A stretch of DNA of 64,000 nucleotides from Chloroflexota bacterium (GTDB lineage: Bacteria; Chloroflexota; Anaerolineae; Aggregatilineales; J027), in assembly GCA_024434115.1 (NCBI GenBank), contig QMIT01000003.1:93282-157281 (forward strand), in the 5' to 3' direction. The notes under the pieces were generated by a model, which saw only the letters and a program-made list of their open reading frames with translations, had not been told where the DNA came from and made no database searches. Shown piece after piece: positions 9,299 through 17,126 of the stretch. The translations under genes and the position numbers were made by a program. Numbering within the stretch: the first letter of the stretch is position 1; every line of letters begins with the position of its first letter.

Positions 9299-9760
9299 TT
9301 GGCAGGAGAAGGTATCAAAATCATCACCCGTAACCGCAAGGCCAGCCATGAGTATCATCTATTGGATACCTATGAGGCAGGCCTCGTCTTGGTCGGGTCG
9401 GAAATCAAATCCATTCGTGCGGGCCATGTCAATCTGCAAGAGGCCTTTGTTACCGACACCAATGGCGAACTATGGGTGCTGAATATGCACATCAATGAAT
9501 ATAAGCAAGCACATAAACGTGGACATGAACCGCTACGTCCGCGCAAGTTACTTTTGCACCGCAAAGAAATAAACAAAATCATCAGCGAGATGGCCCAGAA
9601 GGGGTATACTGTAATACCAACGGCCCTCTATCTAAAAAATGGTCGCGCCAAATTGGAGATTGCGTTGGCAAAGGGCAAAAAACTCTATGACAAGCGCCAA
9701 GATATGCGGAAGAAAGACGACCAGCGGCAGATGGAACGGGCCATGCGTGATTATCGTTGA
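9299..9760 (+). CDS. smpB: SsrA (tmRNA)-binding protein SmpB
   Basis: 153 residues, normal SmpB length. SmpB binds tmRNA and brings it to stalled ribosomes for trans-translation. The characteristic N-terminal beta-barrel is clear: ITRNRKASHEY, then YEAGLVLVGSEIKSIRAG, then NLQEAF, and HINEYKQA. The basic C-terminal tail (KGKKLYDKRQDMRKKDDQRQ) is the part that folds in the ribosome mRNA channel. The start is TTG 9299, with GGAGG at 9287-9291. The ATG at 9292 is out of frame and would give an unrelated peptide. The SD overlaps the end of the upstream protease gene. No ssrA gene was recognised in this window. Confidence 0.97.
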   Translation: MAGEGIKIITRNRKASHEYHLLDTYEAGLVLVGSEIKSIRAGHVNLQEAFVTDTNGELWVLNMHINEYKQAHKRGHEPLRPRKLLLHRKEINKIISEMAQKGYTVIPTALYLKNGRAKLEIALAKGKKLYDKRQDMRKKDDQRQMERAMRDYR

Positions 9761-9780
9761 GAATAAGATGATAGGCGGTC

Positions 9781-10587
9781 ATGAAACACCACCTCCCCGA
9801 TAAATGGCCTCACACGATCCGGGAAATTAATGATCTGTCCGATGAGCAGAAATGCGCCATCTATCAGACATTGATCCCGGATTGGATTTATGATCAATTT
9901 GGCATTGATCGTGAAACGCTAACGATCAATGGTAAGTCAATTATCAAACTGCGCTGTCCGCATGGCAGCCGAGCAATGGAAATGAGTGTTTTTCATCAAC
10001 CCGGCAGCCGCGACCCTGCCCTCTATCTAAACTTGGCGGATTCGTTCTTGGGCCAGTTAATGGTATTGTTGGTGATGATGAACGACCCCTATTCTCCTCG
10101 CTATAGCGTAGACATAGACGAATTGGGCCATCCCACCAATCTGGGCACCTCTGGCCGCAATCATCACGAAGAAATACGCGCCTTTGAAGCAGGATTAGCG
10201 CCGGGTCAAATCCGCTCAGGCTTGCGTGGTTTTCGTCGGGCTGTGCCGGTGTTTGAGGAATTTGTTGGCCGGATGGGACATGACTTGTTTTTGATTGAGC
10301 CGCTGTCCTATCACAATGCGATTATTTTTGAACGTTACGGCTTTGGATATACGGTTGGACGACAGGAGATGGAGAATATCCATACCCAGTTTATGCCGGG
10401 GGGCAGTCTACACCAGCGTTTGGATAATCGCAACATTTTTAGACGTGAAAACGCATGGGAATCTATTCGTGGACGGGCATGGGCGATTCACGACGGCATT
10501 TTGGGACACCCGTTTACCGGATTCCATATGTATAAGCGCATCAATCATAATGCCGGAGTCAATACGTTCCCCGATGGGGCTTGGTAA
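9781..10587 (+). CDS. Conserved hypothetical protein
   Basis: 268-residue, probably cytoplasmic protein with no signal peptide or membrane helix. The ATG at 9781 follows smpB by 20 bases, with a weak AGGCGG SD. The middle contains a short stretch, YHNAIIFERYGFGY, resembling the C-terminal part of acyltransferase folds. The rest does not give a confident family match, and the resemblance may be chance. It is rich in His and Arg toward the end (HNAGVNTFPDGAW terminus). By position it belongs to the same transcription unit as the S41 proteases and smpB, and a STAND ATPase starts 31 bases downstream. Function unknown. Confidence 0.7.
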   Translation: MKHHLPDKWPHTIREINDLSDEQKCAIYQTLIPDWIYDQFGIDRETLTINGKSIIKLRCPHGSRAMEMSVFHQPGSRDPALYLNLADSFLGQLMVLLVMMNDPYSPRYSVDIDELGHPTNLGTSGRNHHEEIRAFEAGLAPGQIRSGLRGFRRAVPVFEEFVGRMGHDLFLIEPLSYHNAIIFERYGFGYTVGRQEMENIHTQFMPGGSLHQRLDNRNIFRRENAWESIRGRAWAIHDGILGHPFTGFHMYKRINHNAGVNTFPDGAW

Positions 10588-10618
10588 GTAATCTAGGGAG
10601 TGGTGCCGGGGGGCATCA

Positions 10619-13111
10619 TTGAAAAATAATAAAACTTCTCTGTATTATCCCTCGCTGGATATTAATACATTGCAGGCCAGCTATGATATGTTAGGGCGAT
10701 GGGAAGATGAAACGCTCAGTCCGTTGGCGGGTCTCGTCTTGGTGCAACAGCGACTCACTGCGCCCCATGCCCTGCGCAACATCATCGCCTACAATGAGAT
10801 CGTCTATGAAATTCTGTCGTCTCTTTTGCTCGACCAGTTTTCATTGCTCAGAAGCCAGAACAATCTACCCTCACTTCAAACTGACCGTACCTACGCGATG
10901 CAATCAGATGAGGCCATTCACGATTTGCAGCAGTGTGGCACAAAAGACAATCGTTATCTCATCGGTTATGCCGCCTTGTATTACCGCTATATGCGGCCTG
11001 AGTTGGAACTATCTGTTGAGGAAATCAGCCAGCACCTCAATCAAACCGATCGCAATCTCCGCCGTCATGAAAAAAAATGTTTGGGGGTGCTGCTTAGTGA
11101 GTTAAATCGGCTTGAATTGGAGGCCCGCGCCGCTCAAAGGCGATTGCGTTGCCTGTTGGCGTTGCCCCAAGTCCGATTACTCGATTTGGACAGTCAGATC
11201 ACACGCGCCCATGAGATTACGGAGCGGATCGCTGGTCGCAACCCTGTCTCCCACTGGTACATCTACGGCCCAGCCGGAGTCGGCAAATCCAGTATAGCGC
11301 TCCAAATTTCCCGGCAGTTAGTTGACCGTGAGGTGATCGGGGATGTGATCTGGCTTGACTTGAGATTAACCCACCACAGCAGTCAATCACTGCCGAGTGA
11401 GGCGTTGGCGGACTTGGTTAGCGAAAATTTGCGCCTTCAAGGAAGTCACGAAGGTACCTCGTCCAGCCAATTGATTTATAACTACTTGGCTTATCTGGCA
11501 AACGACCATCAGCAGCTATTACTGATTTTGGACAATGCCGATGGATGGCAGTCTATGATTGAAGCGAACTGGGCTTGGCTTCAACAAACCATTCTTATCA
11601 TAACAGCGCGGGTTCCATATGAAAATTGGCAGCAAGGCGAAGTAAAATGCCAAGAATTAAATGAACAGGAAAGTCTCGACTATCTGCAAAATCTTGAGCG
11701 GATATATCCCTTCCGGCAAGAGCCTCTCTTTGAAGAAATTGTCCAGCGAGTAGGGGGCAATCCCGCCGCTTTAAAACGCATATTCCGCTTTATGGAAGTG
11801 CTTTCTCCACAAGAAACACTGGATGAAGCCGCTTTCATTGACCATCATCGTTTTCAATGGGAGCACTTACCTGAGTTCTCGCAAGAGGTCTACTGGTGGC
11901 TTGCTGGTTTCACAATTCAGCAGTATGTAAATAAAGAAAGATTACTGTTAGCAAAGAGATACTTTTTCGCGCCACAATCCATCACTCTAAACCAAAATCT
12001 TGAATACCTCGTGGCGAGTGGCTTGGTCGAATGTAACATAAGCCAAGAACGCCAAGCGTACCGTGTTCCAGAGGATAGTTGGCAAATCACCGCCCATATT
12101 GACTCGGCTGCCCAAAAACTACATGAAATTATTCGCCACTTTCTAAGGATACCCCATGAAAACGCCGAGGAACGCGCCGAAATCGGGGTTAACTTCCTAA
12201 CTCTGTTGCAATCCCTTGATTTTGATTGGGTAGATGTTACCGTATCACTTGCGAAAGTGTCCCAGCCTTTGTTTATTTATACACGCCAATGGCGAAGATA
12301 TTTGGGTTTATTGGACTGGATCAATAAAAAAACACCCCCTTTAACCGAGGAAAAAATGTGGATTGGGATCGAGCGGGCGAGTGTTCTGCGCCGTCTGGGA
12401 AATTTCGAGGAAGCGAAGGCCCAATTGACATCGGTATTTTATACGGCCCAGCAGTTTGAGGACATGTTGACGCTTAGTGATGCGCTAATGGAACAATCCA
12501 CCCTGCTTTTCTATCAGGATAATGACCAAGCGGCATTTGAAAAGGCTCAACAGGCTTATGAAATTCTACGAGCGAGCCATGACAACACTCGCCTAGAGCG
12601 TAGTATCTATCTGGTAGCACAAGCCCTCAGTCGCACGGATGCTTTAAAGGCACGTGAATGGGTGCAGGCGATCACCCGGCGTGATGCCGAAGTTTGGGAT
12701 TTAATCGCCCGTATCGAACTAAATTTGGATAGCCAAGCGGCGCTGAGTGCTGCCGAAAAAGCTATTGCCCTATTAGACCCGGACAATCCAGCGTATCCAC
12801 GAAGTTTGGGGCTTTTGGCACGTGCGCTCGTCGCCAATGGGAAAAACTCGGATGCTATTGAGAAGTTTCATCTTGCCATCAATCTGCTTCAGCGTCAGCA
12901 CGACCCAGTGGGATTAGCCCGGATGCACAACAATCTAGGGGTGGCGTATTTGGAAAGCGATCAAACCGAATACTTGAAGTTGGCGCAAAACGAATTTGAA
13001 CGCTCGCTCCAAATCGCCCAGACCATTCAGGACAAGCATAATGAAAATATCGCCATCCAGAATTTGGCGCACTTGCGAAGTCGGCCCACAGATCGGCGAC
13101 GCCATCAATGA
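10619..13111 (+). CDS. STAND-type ATPase with winged-helix region and TPR repeats
   Basis: 830 residues. The likely start is TTG 10619, with a G-rich SD (GGGGGG) just upstream; no good ATG is near. Order: N-terminal region (about 1-180) with a helix-turn-helix-like segment (NQTDRNLRRHEKK, about 142-154); an NB-ARC-like NTPase with Walker A GPAGVGKSS (about 217-225), Walker B LLLILDNADG (about 299-308) and an ITAR motif (about 334); a winged-helix-like region; then TPR-type helical repeats from about 560 to the end. Such STAND proteins are ATP switches: ligand binding at the repeats triggers oligomerisation. No separate effector domain (nuclease, protease, TIR) is visible, so the output may be the N-terminal DNA-binding-like part. 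A transcriptional regulator is as likely as a defence sensor. A tRNA gene follows. Confidence 0.85.
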   Translation: MKNNKTSLYYPSLDINTLQASYDMLGRWEDETLSPLAGLVLVQQRLTAPHALRNIIAYNEIVYEILSSLLLDQFSLLRSQNNLPSLQTDRTYAMQSDEAIHDLQQCGTKDNRYLIGYAALYYRYMRPELELSVEEISQHLNQTDRNLRRHEKKCLGVLLSELNRLELEARAAQRRLRCLLALPQVRLLDLDSQITRAHEITERIAGRNPVSHWYIYGPAGVGKSSIALQISRQLVDREVIGDVIWLDLRLTHHSSQSLPSEALADLVSENLRLQGSHEGTSSSQLIYNYLAYLANDHQQLLLILDNADGWQSMIEANWAWLQQTILIITARVPYENWQQGEVKCQELNEQESLDYLQNLERIYPFRQEPLFEEIVQRVGGNPAALKRIFRFMEVLSPQETLDEAAFIDHHRFQWEHLPEFSQEVYWWLAGFTIQQYVNKERLLLAKRYFFAPQSITLNQNLEYLVASGLVECNISQERQAYRVPEDSWQITAHIDSAAQKLHEIIRHFLRIPHENAEERAEIGVNFLTLLQSLDFDWVDVTVSLAKVSQPLFIYTRQWRRYLGLLDWINKKTPPLTEEKMWIGIERASVLRRLGNFEEAKAQLTSVFYTAQQFEDMLTLSDALMEQSTLLFYQDNDQAAFEKAQQAYEILRASHDNTRLERSIYLVAQALSRTDALKAREWVQAITRRDAEVWDLIARIELNLDSQAALSAAEKAIALLDPDNPAYPRSLGLLARALVANGKNSDAIEKFHLAINLLQRQHDPVGLARMHNNLGVAYLESDQTEYLKLAQNEFERSLQIAQTIQDKHNENIAIQNLAHLRSRPTDRRRHQ

Positions 13112-13113
13112 TA

Positions 13114-13142
13114 TTGCGAACTCAGGGCAGTCGTGCTAAGAT
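13114..13142 (+). promoter_or_regulatory. Promoter of tRNA-Arg
   Basis: TTGCGA (4/6 match to the -35 consensus) at 13114-13119, 17-base spacer, TAAGAT (4/6) at 13137-13142. This predicts a transcript start around 13149, a few bases before the mature tRNA 5' end. Confidence 0.55.
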
Positions 13143-13153
13143 AAACCATCATT

Positions 13154-13226
13154 GCCCTCTTAGCTCAGTGGTTAGAGCAGCGGTCTTCGGAACCGGAGGT
13201 CGGGGGTTCGAATCCCTCAGGGGGCA
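13154..13226 (+). tRNA. tRNA-Arg (anticodon TCG)
   Basis: A 73-base cloverleaf: acceptor GCCCTCT / AGGGGGC (one G-T pair), D stem GCTC / GAGC, anticodon loop CTTCGGA with TCG at positions 34-36, five-base variable loop AGGTC, and T arm with TTCGAAT. It reads CGA (and possibly other CGN) codons. The CCA end is not encoded; ATA follows the discriminator A. The anticodon stem GCGGT / ACCGG has a G-G mismatch at 27-43; the other four pairs are sound. Confidence 0.95.
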
Positions 13227-13424
13227 TAACACGGTACATCTATTCCCCCTATCTATTGATCTCCCCCAATTTTTGCATGACGTGAACTCCATCATCTGAC
13301 CTACTCACTCAGTGAGGTGAGACTTGTCATGTATTTAGCATGACCAACTAGAGTGACCACAAATTGCCGATGTCGGTATATTGGTAAGCAATTTCGAGGT
13401 TTAGGGGGAATCGGATTAATTTGC

Positions 13425-13444
13425 AGCCATAAGATGGCTTTTTT
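13425..13444 (+). terminator. Intrinsic terminator between tRNA-Arg and the Mo-hydroxylase operon
   Basis: Perfect 6-bp stem AGCCAT / ATGGCT with a three-base loop (AAG), running directly into six T residues. It lies 200 bases after the tRNA, so it may end tRNA read-through or act as an attenuator for the following operon. Confidence 0.6.
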
Positions 13445-13505
13445 GAATGTTTTAAGCTAGGGTTTGGGACAGTGGAGACCGCTGTTCCCTATTCAATTTC
13501 TACAG

Positions 13506-13555
13506 GCCGCCCAGTTGAGCACAAACAGATTGGCTCACTTACTGTGCGGCATTTT
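13506..13555 (+). terminator. Terminator-like hairpin abutting the Mo-hydroxylase ribosome-binding site
   Basis: GCCGC (13506-13510) pairs with GCGGC (13546-13550), and GAGC (13517-13520) with GCTC (13533-13536) inside it. ATTTTTGTTT follows. It sits only about 20 bases before the SD of the oxidoreductase gene, where a terminator makes sense only as a regulated one. Confidence 0.4.
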
Positions 13556-13581
13556 TGTTTGAAGGAGAAAGAAGGGCAAGG

Positions 13582-16317
13582 ATGCTAAAACGTACTTTCA
13601 ATATCAATGGTGCTCTAAAGACCGTGATCGTTGACCCAGAGGCTACGTTGGGCGATGTGCTGCGTAAGCAATTAATGCTGACTGGCACCAAAGTTTCGTG
13701 CGATGATGGTCACTGTGGGGCCTGCTCAGTAATTGTAGATGGCAAATTGACACTGGCCTGCATTACCAAAGTCAACCGTGTCCCCGAAAATGCCAAAATC
13801 ATCACGATTGAAGGCATTGGTCAACCCAATAACCTGCATGTCATCCAAAAAGCGATGATGGCACACGGCGCGGCGCAGTGCGGTTTCTGCACACCCGGTT
13901 TTGTCGTCTCCACCAAAGCCCTGTTAGAGAAAAATCCTAAACCTACCCGCGAAGAAGTCCGGGCGTGGTTTACCCAGCACCACAATGCCTGCCGCTGCAC
14001 AGGGTATAAGCCGATTGTGGACGCGGTAATGGATGCAGCAGCGGTATTGCGCGGCGAAAAGAAAGTGGAAGACCTAGAATTTAAGATGCCTGCTGATGGC
14101 CGTATCTGGGGCAGCAAGTATCCACGCCCAACCGCTGAACAAAAAGTTACCGGGACGCTGGATTATGGGCAAGACCTCGGTCTAAAGATGCCCCCCGGCA
14201 CGCTGCATTTGGCGTTGGTTCAGGCCAAAGTTTCGCACGCCAATATCCTTTCAATTGACACCTCCGAAGCCGAGAAGATGCCCGGTGTATTTAAGGTTGT
14301 GACGCACAAAGATGTGTTGGGCAAAAACCGTATCACGGGCCTAATTACCTTCCCGACCAATAAGGGCGACGGCTGGGATCGGCCTATTTTGTGCGATACC
14401 AAAGTCTTCCAATATGGCGACGCGATTGCGATTGTCTGTGCCGACACCCCGGAGCAGGCCAAAGCCGCTGCTGAGAAGGTACGGGTCGAGCTAGAAATCC
14501 TACCCGCCTATATGAGTGCCCCGGCTGCGATGGCTCCCGATGCGATTGAAATTCACCCCGGCACCCCCAATGTCTACTTTGAGCAGAAGATCGCCAAAGG
14601 CAAAGACACCGCGCCGATTATGGAAACGGCCCCGTATGTGGTAGAAGACAGCTTCTATCTACAGCGTCAGCCCCACTTAACCATCGAAGGTGATATGGGG
14701 TTTGCGTATTATGACGAAAACGAATGCCTGACCATCCATACCAAATCCATCGGCCTATATCTGCACCTGTATATGATCGCCCCCGGCCTCGGTGTTGAAC
14801 CCAATAAGCTGCGTTTGGTGCAAAATCCGGCAGGTGGTACATTCGGTTACAAGTTCTGCCCGACGATGGAGGCCCTGCTCGGCGTGGCCTGCATTGCGAC
14901 CAAGCGCCCAGTTTACCTTGAATATGATTATGAACAGTACATGACCTATACAGGCAAACGTTCACCCTTCTTCGTGGATTTGAAAATGGCCGCCGACAAG
15001 AACGGCAAGATCGTTGCGATGGAGAGCGACTGGACAGTAGATCATGGTCCCTATTCCGAATTTGGTGACCTGCTGACGTTGCGCGGTGCTCAATATATCG
15101 GTGCAGGTTACAACATCCCGAATATTCGCGGCATGGGTCGTACTGTATGCACCAACCATGCGTGGGGTGCGCCGTTCCGTGCCTATGGTTCACCGCAGGC
15201 TTTCCTCGCCTCCGAGAGCTTGGTAGATGAACTTGCCGAAAAGATGGGCATTGACCCGCTGGAATTCCGTTACAACAACGTCTATCGCCCCGGTGACACC
15301 ACCCCCACCGGACAGGCCCCCGAAGTCTATTCACTGCCCGAAATGCTGGACGCCCTACGTCCGCTGTATAAACAGGCCAAAGAGAAAGCTGCTCGTGAAT
15401 CTACCGCCGAAAATCGTAAGGGTGTCGGCATCGCCATCGGTATTTATGGCAGCGGCCTTGATGGTGTGGACGGCGCGGAAGCCAAGATTGTTTTGGGTAA
15501 AGACGGCGTGACCGTTTACGCCACATGGCAAGATCATGGTCAAGGCGCGGATGCAGGCGTGTTGGGGACAGCCCATGAATCACTGCGTCCCTTAGGACTG
15601 CGACCCGATCAGATTTACCTAGCACTGAATGACACCGGAACCGCCCCGAATGGTGGCCCATCAGGTGGTAGCCGCAGCCAAGTGGTCATCGGCAATGCCA
15701 TCAAGAACGGCTGTGACCAACTGATCGCTGCAATGCGTAAACCGAATGGTTCGTTCCGCACCTATGACGAAATGGTCGCCGCAAAACTCCCGCTGGAATA
15801 TGTAGGCAAGTGGGCTGCCTCGGAAAACAGCAACTGCGATGCTAATGGTCAAGGGAATCCCTTCGCTGTCTATATGTACGGTGCGTTTTTGGCCGAAGTC
15901 ACGGTCAACACCAAGACAGGCAAGACCACCGTTGACGGCATGACCATCATGGCCGACGCGGGTGTCATCAACAACAAACTCGTGGTAGATGGGCAAATCT
16001 ACGGCGGTGTCGCGCAGGGTATCGGGTTGGCGCTGTCCGAAGATTTTGAGGACATCGAGAAACACAACAATATGCGTGGCGCAGGAATTCCATATGCCCG
16101 TGATATTCCAGATAAGATGGATATTTACTACTTCCAGACTCCACGTCCCAGCGGCCCATTTGGGGCAGCCGGTGTGGGTGAGCTACCCTTGACCTCGCCA
16201 CACGTCGCGGTCATTAACGCGATCTACCATGCGACAGGTGTCCGTATCCGCCACCTGCCCGCCCGTCCCGAAAAAGTCTTAGACGGCCTCAAAGAAGTTG
16301 AGCCGATGCCCGTCTAA
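13582..16317 (+). CDS. Molybdenum aldehyde oxidoreductase (MOP type, xanthine oxidase family)
   Basis: 911 residues in a single chain, close to the 907-residue Desulfovibrio gigas aldehyde oxidoreductase. First come two [2Fe-2S] domains: plant-ferredoxin type with Cys40, Cys45, Cys48, Cys60, and a helical one with Cys100, Cys103, Cys137, Cys139, the same numbering as MOP. Molybdopterin-binding domains (about 175-911) follow, with the GVGE loop carrying the catalytic-base Glu (about Glu867). There is no FAD domain, as in MOP, so electrons leave to a separate acceptor. The expected reaction is aldehyde plus water to carboxylic acid. ATG 13582 has SD AGAAGG six bases upstream; an earlier TTG at 13555 lies within the terminator-like hairpin. 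First gene of a nine-gene operon. Confidence 0.95.
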   Translation: MLKRTFNINGALKTVIVDPEATLGDVLRKQLMLTGTKVSCDDGHCGACSVIVDGKLTLACITKVNRVPENAKIITIEGIGQPNNLHVIQKAMMAHGAAQCGFCTPGFVVSTKALLEKNPKPTREEVRAWFTQHHNACRCTGYKPIVDAVMDAAAVLRGEKKVEDLEFKMPADGRIWGSKYPRPTAEQKVTGTLDYGQDLGLKMPPGTLHLALVQAKVSHANILSIDTSEAEKMPGVFKVVTHKDVLGKNRITGLITFPTNKGDGWDRPILCDTKVFQYGDAIAIVCADTPEQAKAAAEKVRVELEILPAYMSAPAAMAPDAIEIHPGTPNVYFEQKIAKGKDTAPIMETAPYVVEDSFYLQRQPHLTIEGDMGFAYYDENECLTIHTKSIGLYLHLYMIAPGLGVEPNKLRLVQNPAGGTFGYKFCPTMEALLGVACIATKRPVYLEYDYEQYMTYTGKRSPFFVDLKMAADKNGKIVAMESDWTVDHGPYSEFGDLLTLRGAQYIGAGYNIPNIRGMGRTVCTNHAWGAPFRAYGSPQAFLASESLVDELAEKMGIDPLEFRYNNVYRPGDTTPTGQAPEVYSLPEMLDALRPLYKQAKEKAARESTAENRKGVGIAIGIYGSGLDGVDGAEAKIVLGKDGVTVYATWQDHGQGADAGVLGTAHESLRPLGLRPDQIYLALNDTGTAPNGGPSGGSRSQVVIGNAIKNGCDQLIAAMRKPNGSFRTYDEMVAAKLPLEYVGKWAASENSNCDANGQGNPFAVYMYGAFLAEVTVNTKTGKTTVDGMTIMADAGVINNKLVVDGQIYGGVAQGIGLALSEDFEDIEKHNNMRGAGIPYARDIPDKMDIYYFQTPRPSGPFGAAGVGELPLTSPHVAVINAIYHATGVRIRHLPARPEKVLDGLKEVEPMPV

Positions 16318-16393
16318 GTGATTTAATGTGGAACAACATCCGGGTAGAGACTCAGCTATACTCTATCCGGATGGGTATTTATCGAGATTAATT

Positions 16394-17122
16394 ATGGTCG
16401 CCATTGACGAATTATTGACCCACGCCCTTGCTCGTCCACCTGATACCCTGTCACGTGAAGTGATGGTTGGCTTATACTGGACAGCGGTCTATGGTGAGCG
16501 CGTGGGCCTCGCCGCGACATTAACCAATACCACTTGTTGCGATGCCACCGATGTAACAGGGGTGGGTCAACTACACCAACGCCCCATCCATGAACTCATT
16601 CCACTGCTCCATTCCACCCATCCACTGGAAATCAGCATTGGCATGGCGGCGCTCAATTCAATTCTGCCCGTCCATGAGCAGGATGGGGTGGAGTTTAATG
16701 CCCGCGATTTAATTTTGGAACGAGGACGCGATAAAACCGTCGTTACGGTGGGTCATTTCCCGTTTACGGATGCCATCCGCAAGGTTGCTAGGAAATTGTG
16801 GGTGCTGGAGCTAAATCCTGCGGAAGGGGATCAACCTGCCAGTGCCGCTCCCGAACTCATTCCACAGGCCGATGTCATTGGATTAACCGCCATCACCCTG
16901 ATGAATGGCACTTTTGAAACCTTACGTACATTGTTTCCGCTACATGCGCTGGTGGTCATGATGGGGCCGAGCACCCCTTTGAGCAAAGTCTTATTTGATT
17001 ATGGGATAGATATTTTGGCGGGGGCGCTGGTGGATGACCCCTCAACCCTATTTCATTACGTTGGACAAGGCTCGTCGCTACACCGTGTCCCCGGCCTACG
17101 ACGATTCACAATGGTGAAGTAA
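16394..17122 (+). CDS. DUF4213/DUF364 protein (putative metal-chelation family)
   Basis: 242 residues from ATG 16394; an in-frame GTG at 16328 would add 22 residues, but neither has a strong SD. The start MVAIDELL resembles other DUF4213 proteins. The middle has a TVGHFPF segment and the C-terminal half is Rossmann-like, ending in the MMGPSTPLS and FDYGIDILAGALVDD stretches typical of DUF364. The family is called putative heavy-metal chelation, from a structure only; no reaction is proven. These proteins recur beside molybdenum hydroxylases. It lies 76 bases after the oxidoreductase and four bases before the flavoprotein, which suggests a role in handling the metal or cofactor. Confidence 0.75.
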   Translation: MVAIDELLTHALARPPDTLSREVMVGLYWTAVYGERVGLAATLTNTTCCDATDVTGVGQLHQRPIHELIPLLHSTHPLEISIGMAALNSILPVHEQDGVEFNARDLILERGRDKTVVTVGHFPFTDAIRKVARKLWVLELNPAEGDQPASAAPELIPQADVIGLTAITLMNGTFETLRTLFPLHALVVMMGPSTPLSKVLFDYGIDILAGALVDDPSTLFHYVGQGSSLHRVPGLRRFTMVK

Positions 17123-17126
17123 CAGC

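Larger units (their letters stand above)
13227..13581 (+). promoter_or_regulatory. Structured, gene-free leader upstream of the Mo-hydroxylase operon
   Basis: 355 bases with no credible gene. It holds, in order: a CTCAC-TCA-GTGAG hairpin (13304-13316); GTCATG / CATGAC (13326-13344); an intrinsic-terminator-like hairpin (13425-13444); GGGACAG / CTGTTCCC (13466-13489); and a second terminator-like structure (13506-13555) ending just before the SD (AGAAGG, 13570-13575) of the oxidoreductase. This looks like an attenuator or riboswitch region. I cannot match it by eye to the Moco RNA motif or another known riboswitch. Confidence 0.45.

Noticed and set aside
9292..9301. ATG start for smpB
   Set aside because: It is out of frame with the SmpB protein; TTG 9299 gives the conserved N-terminus and proper SD spacing.
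14618..15334. Minus-strand open frame of 238 residues
   Set aside because: It is antisense to the catalytic part of the MOP-type oxidoreductase; Arg/Cys/His-rich shadow without a start context.
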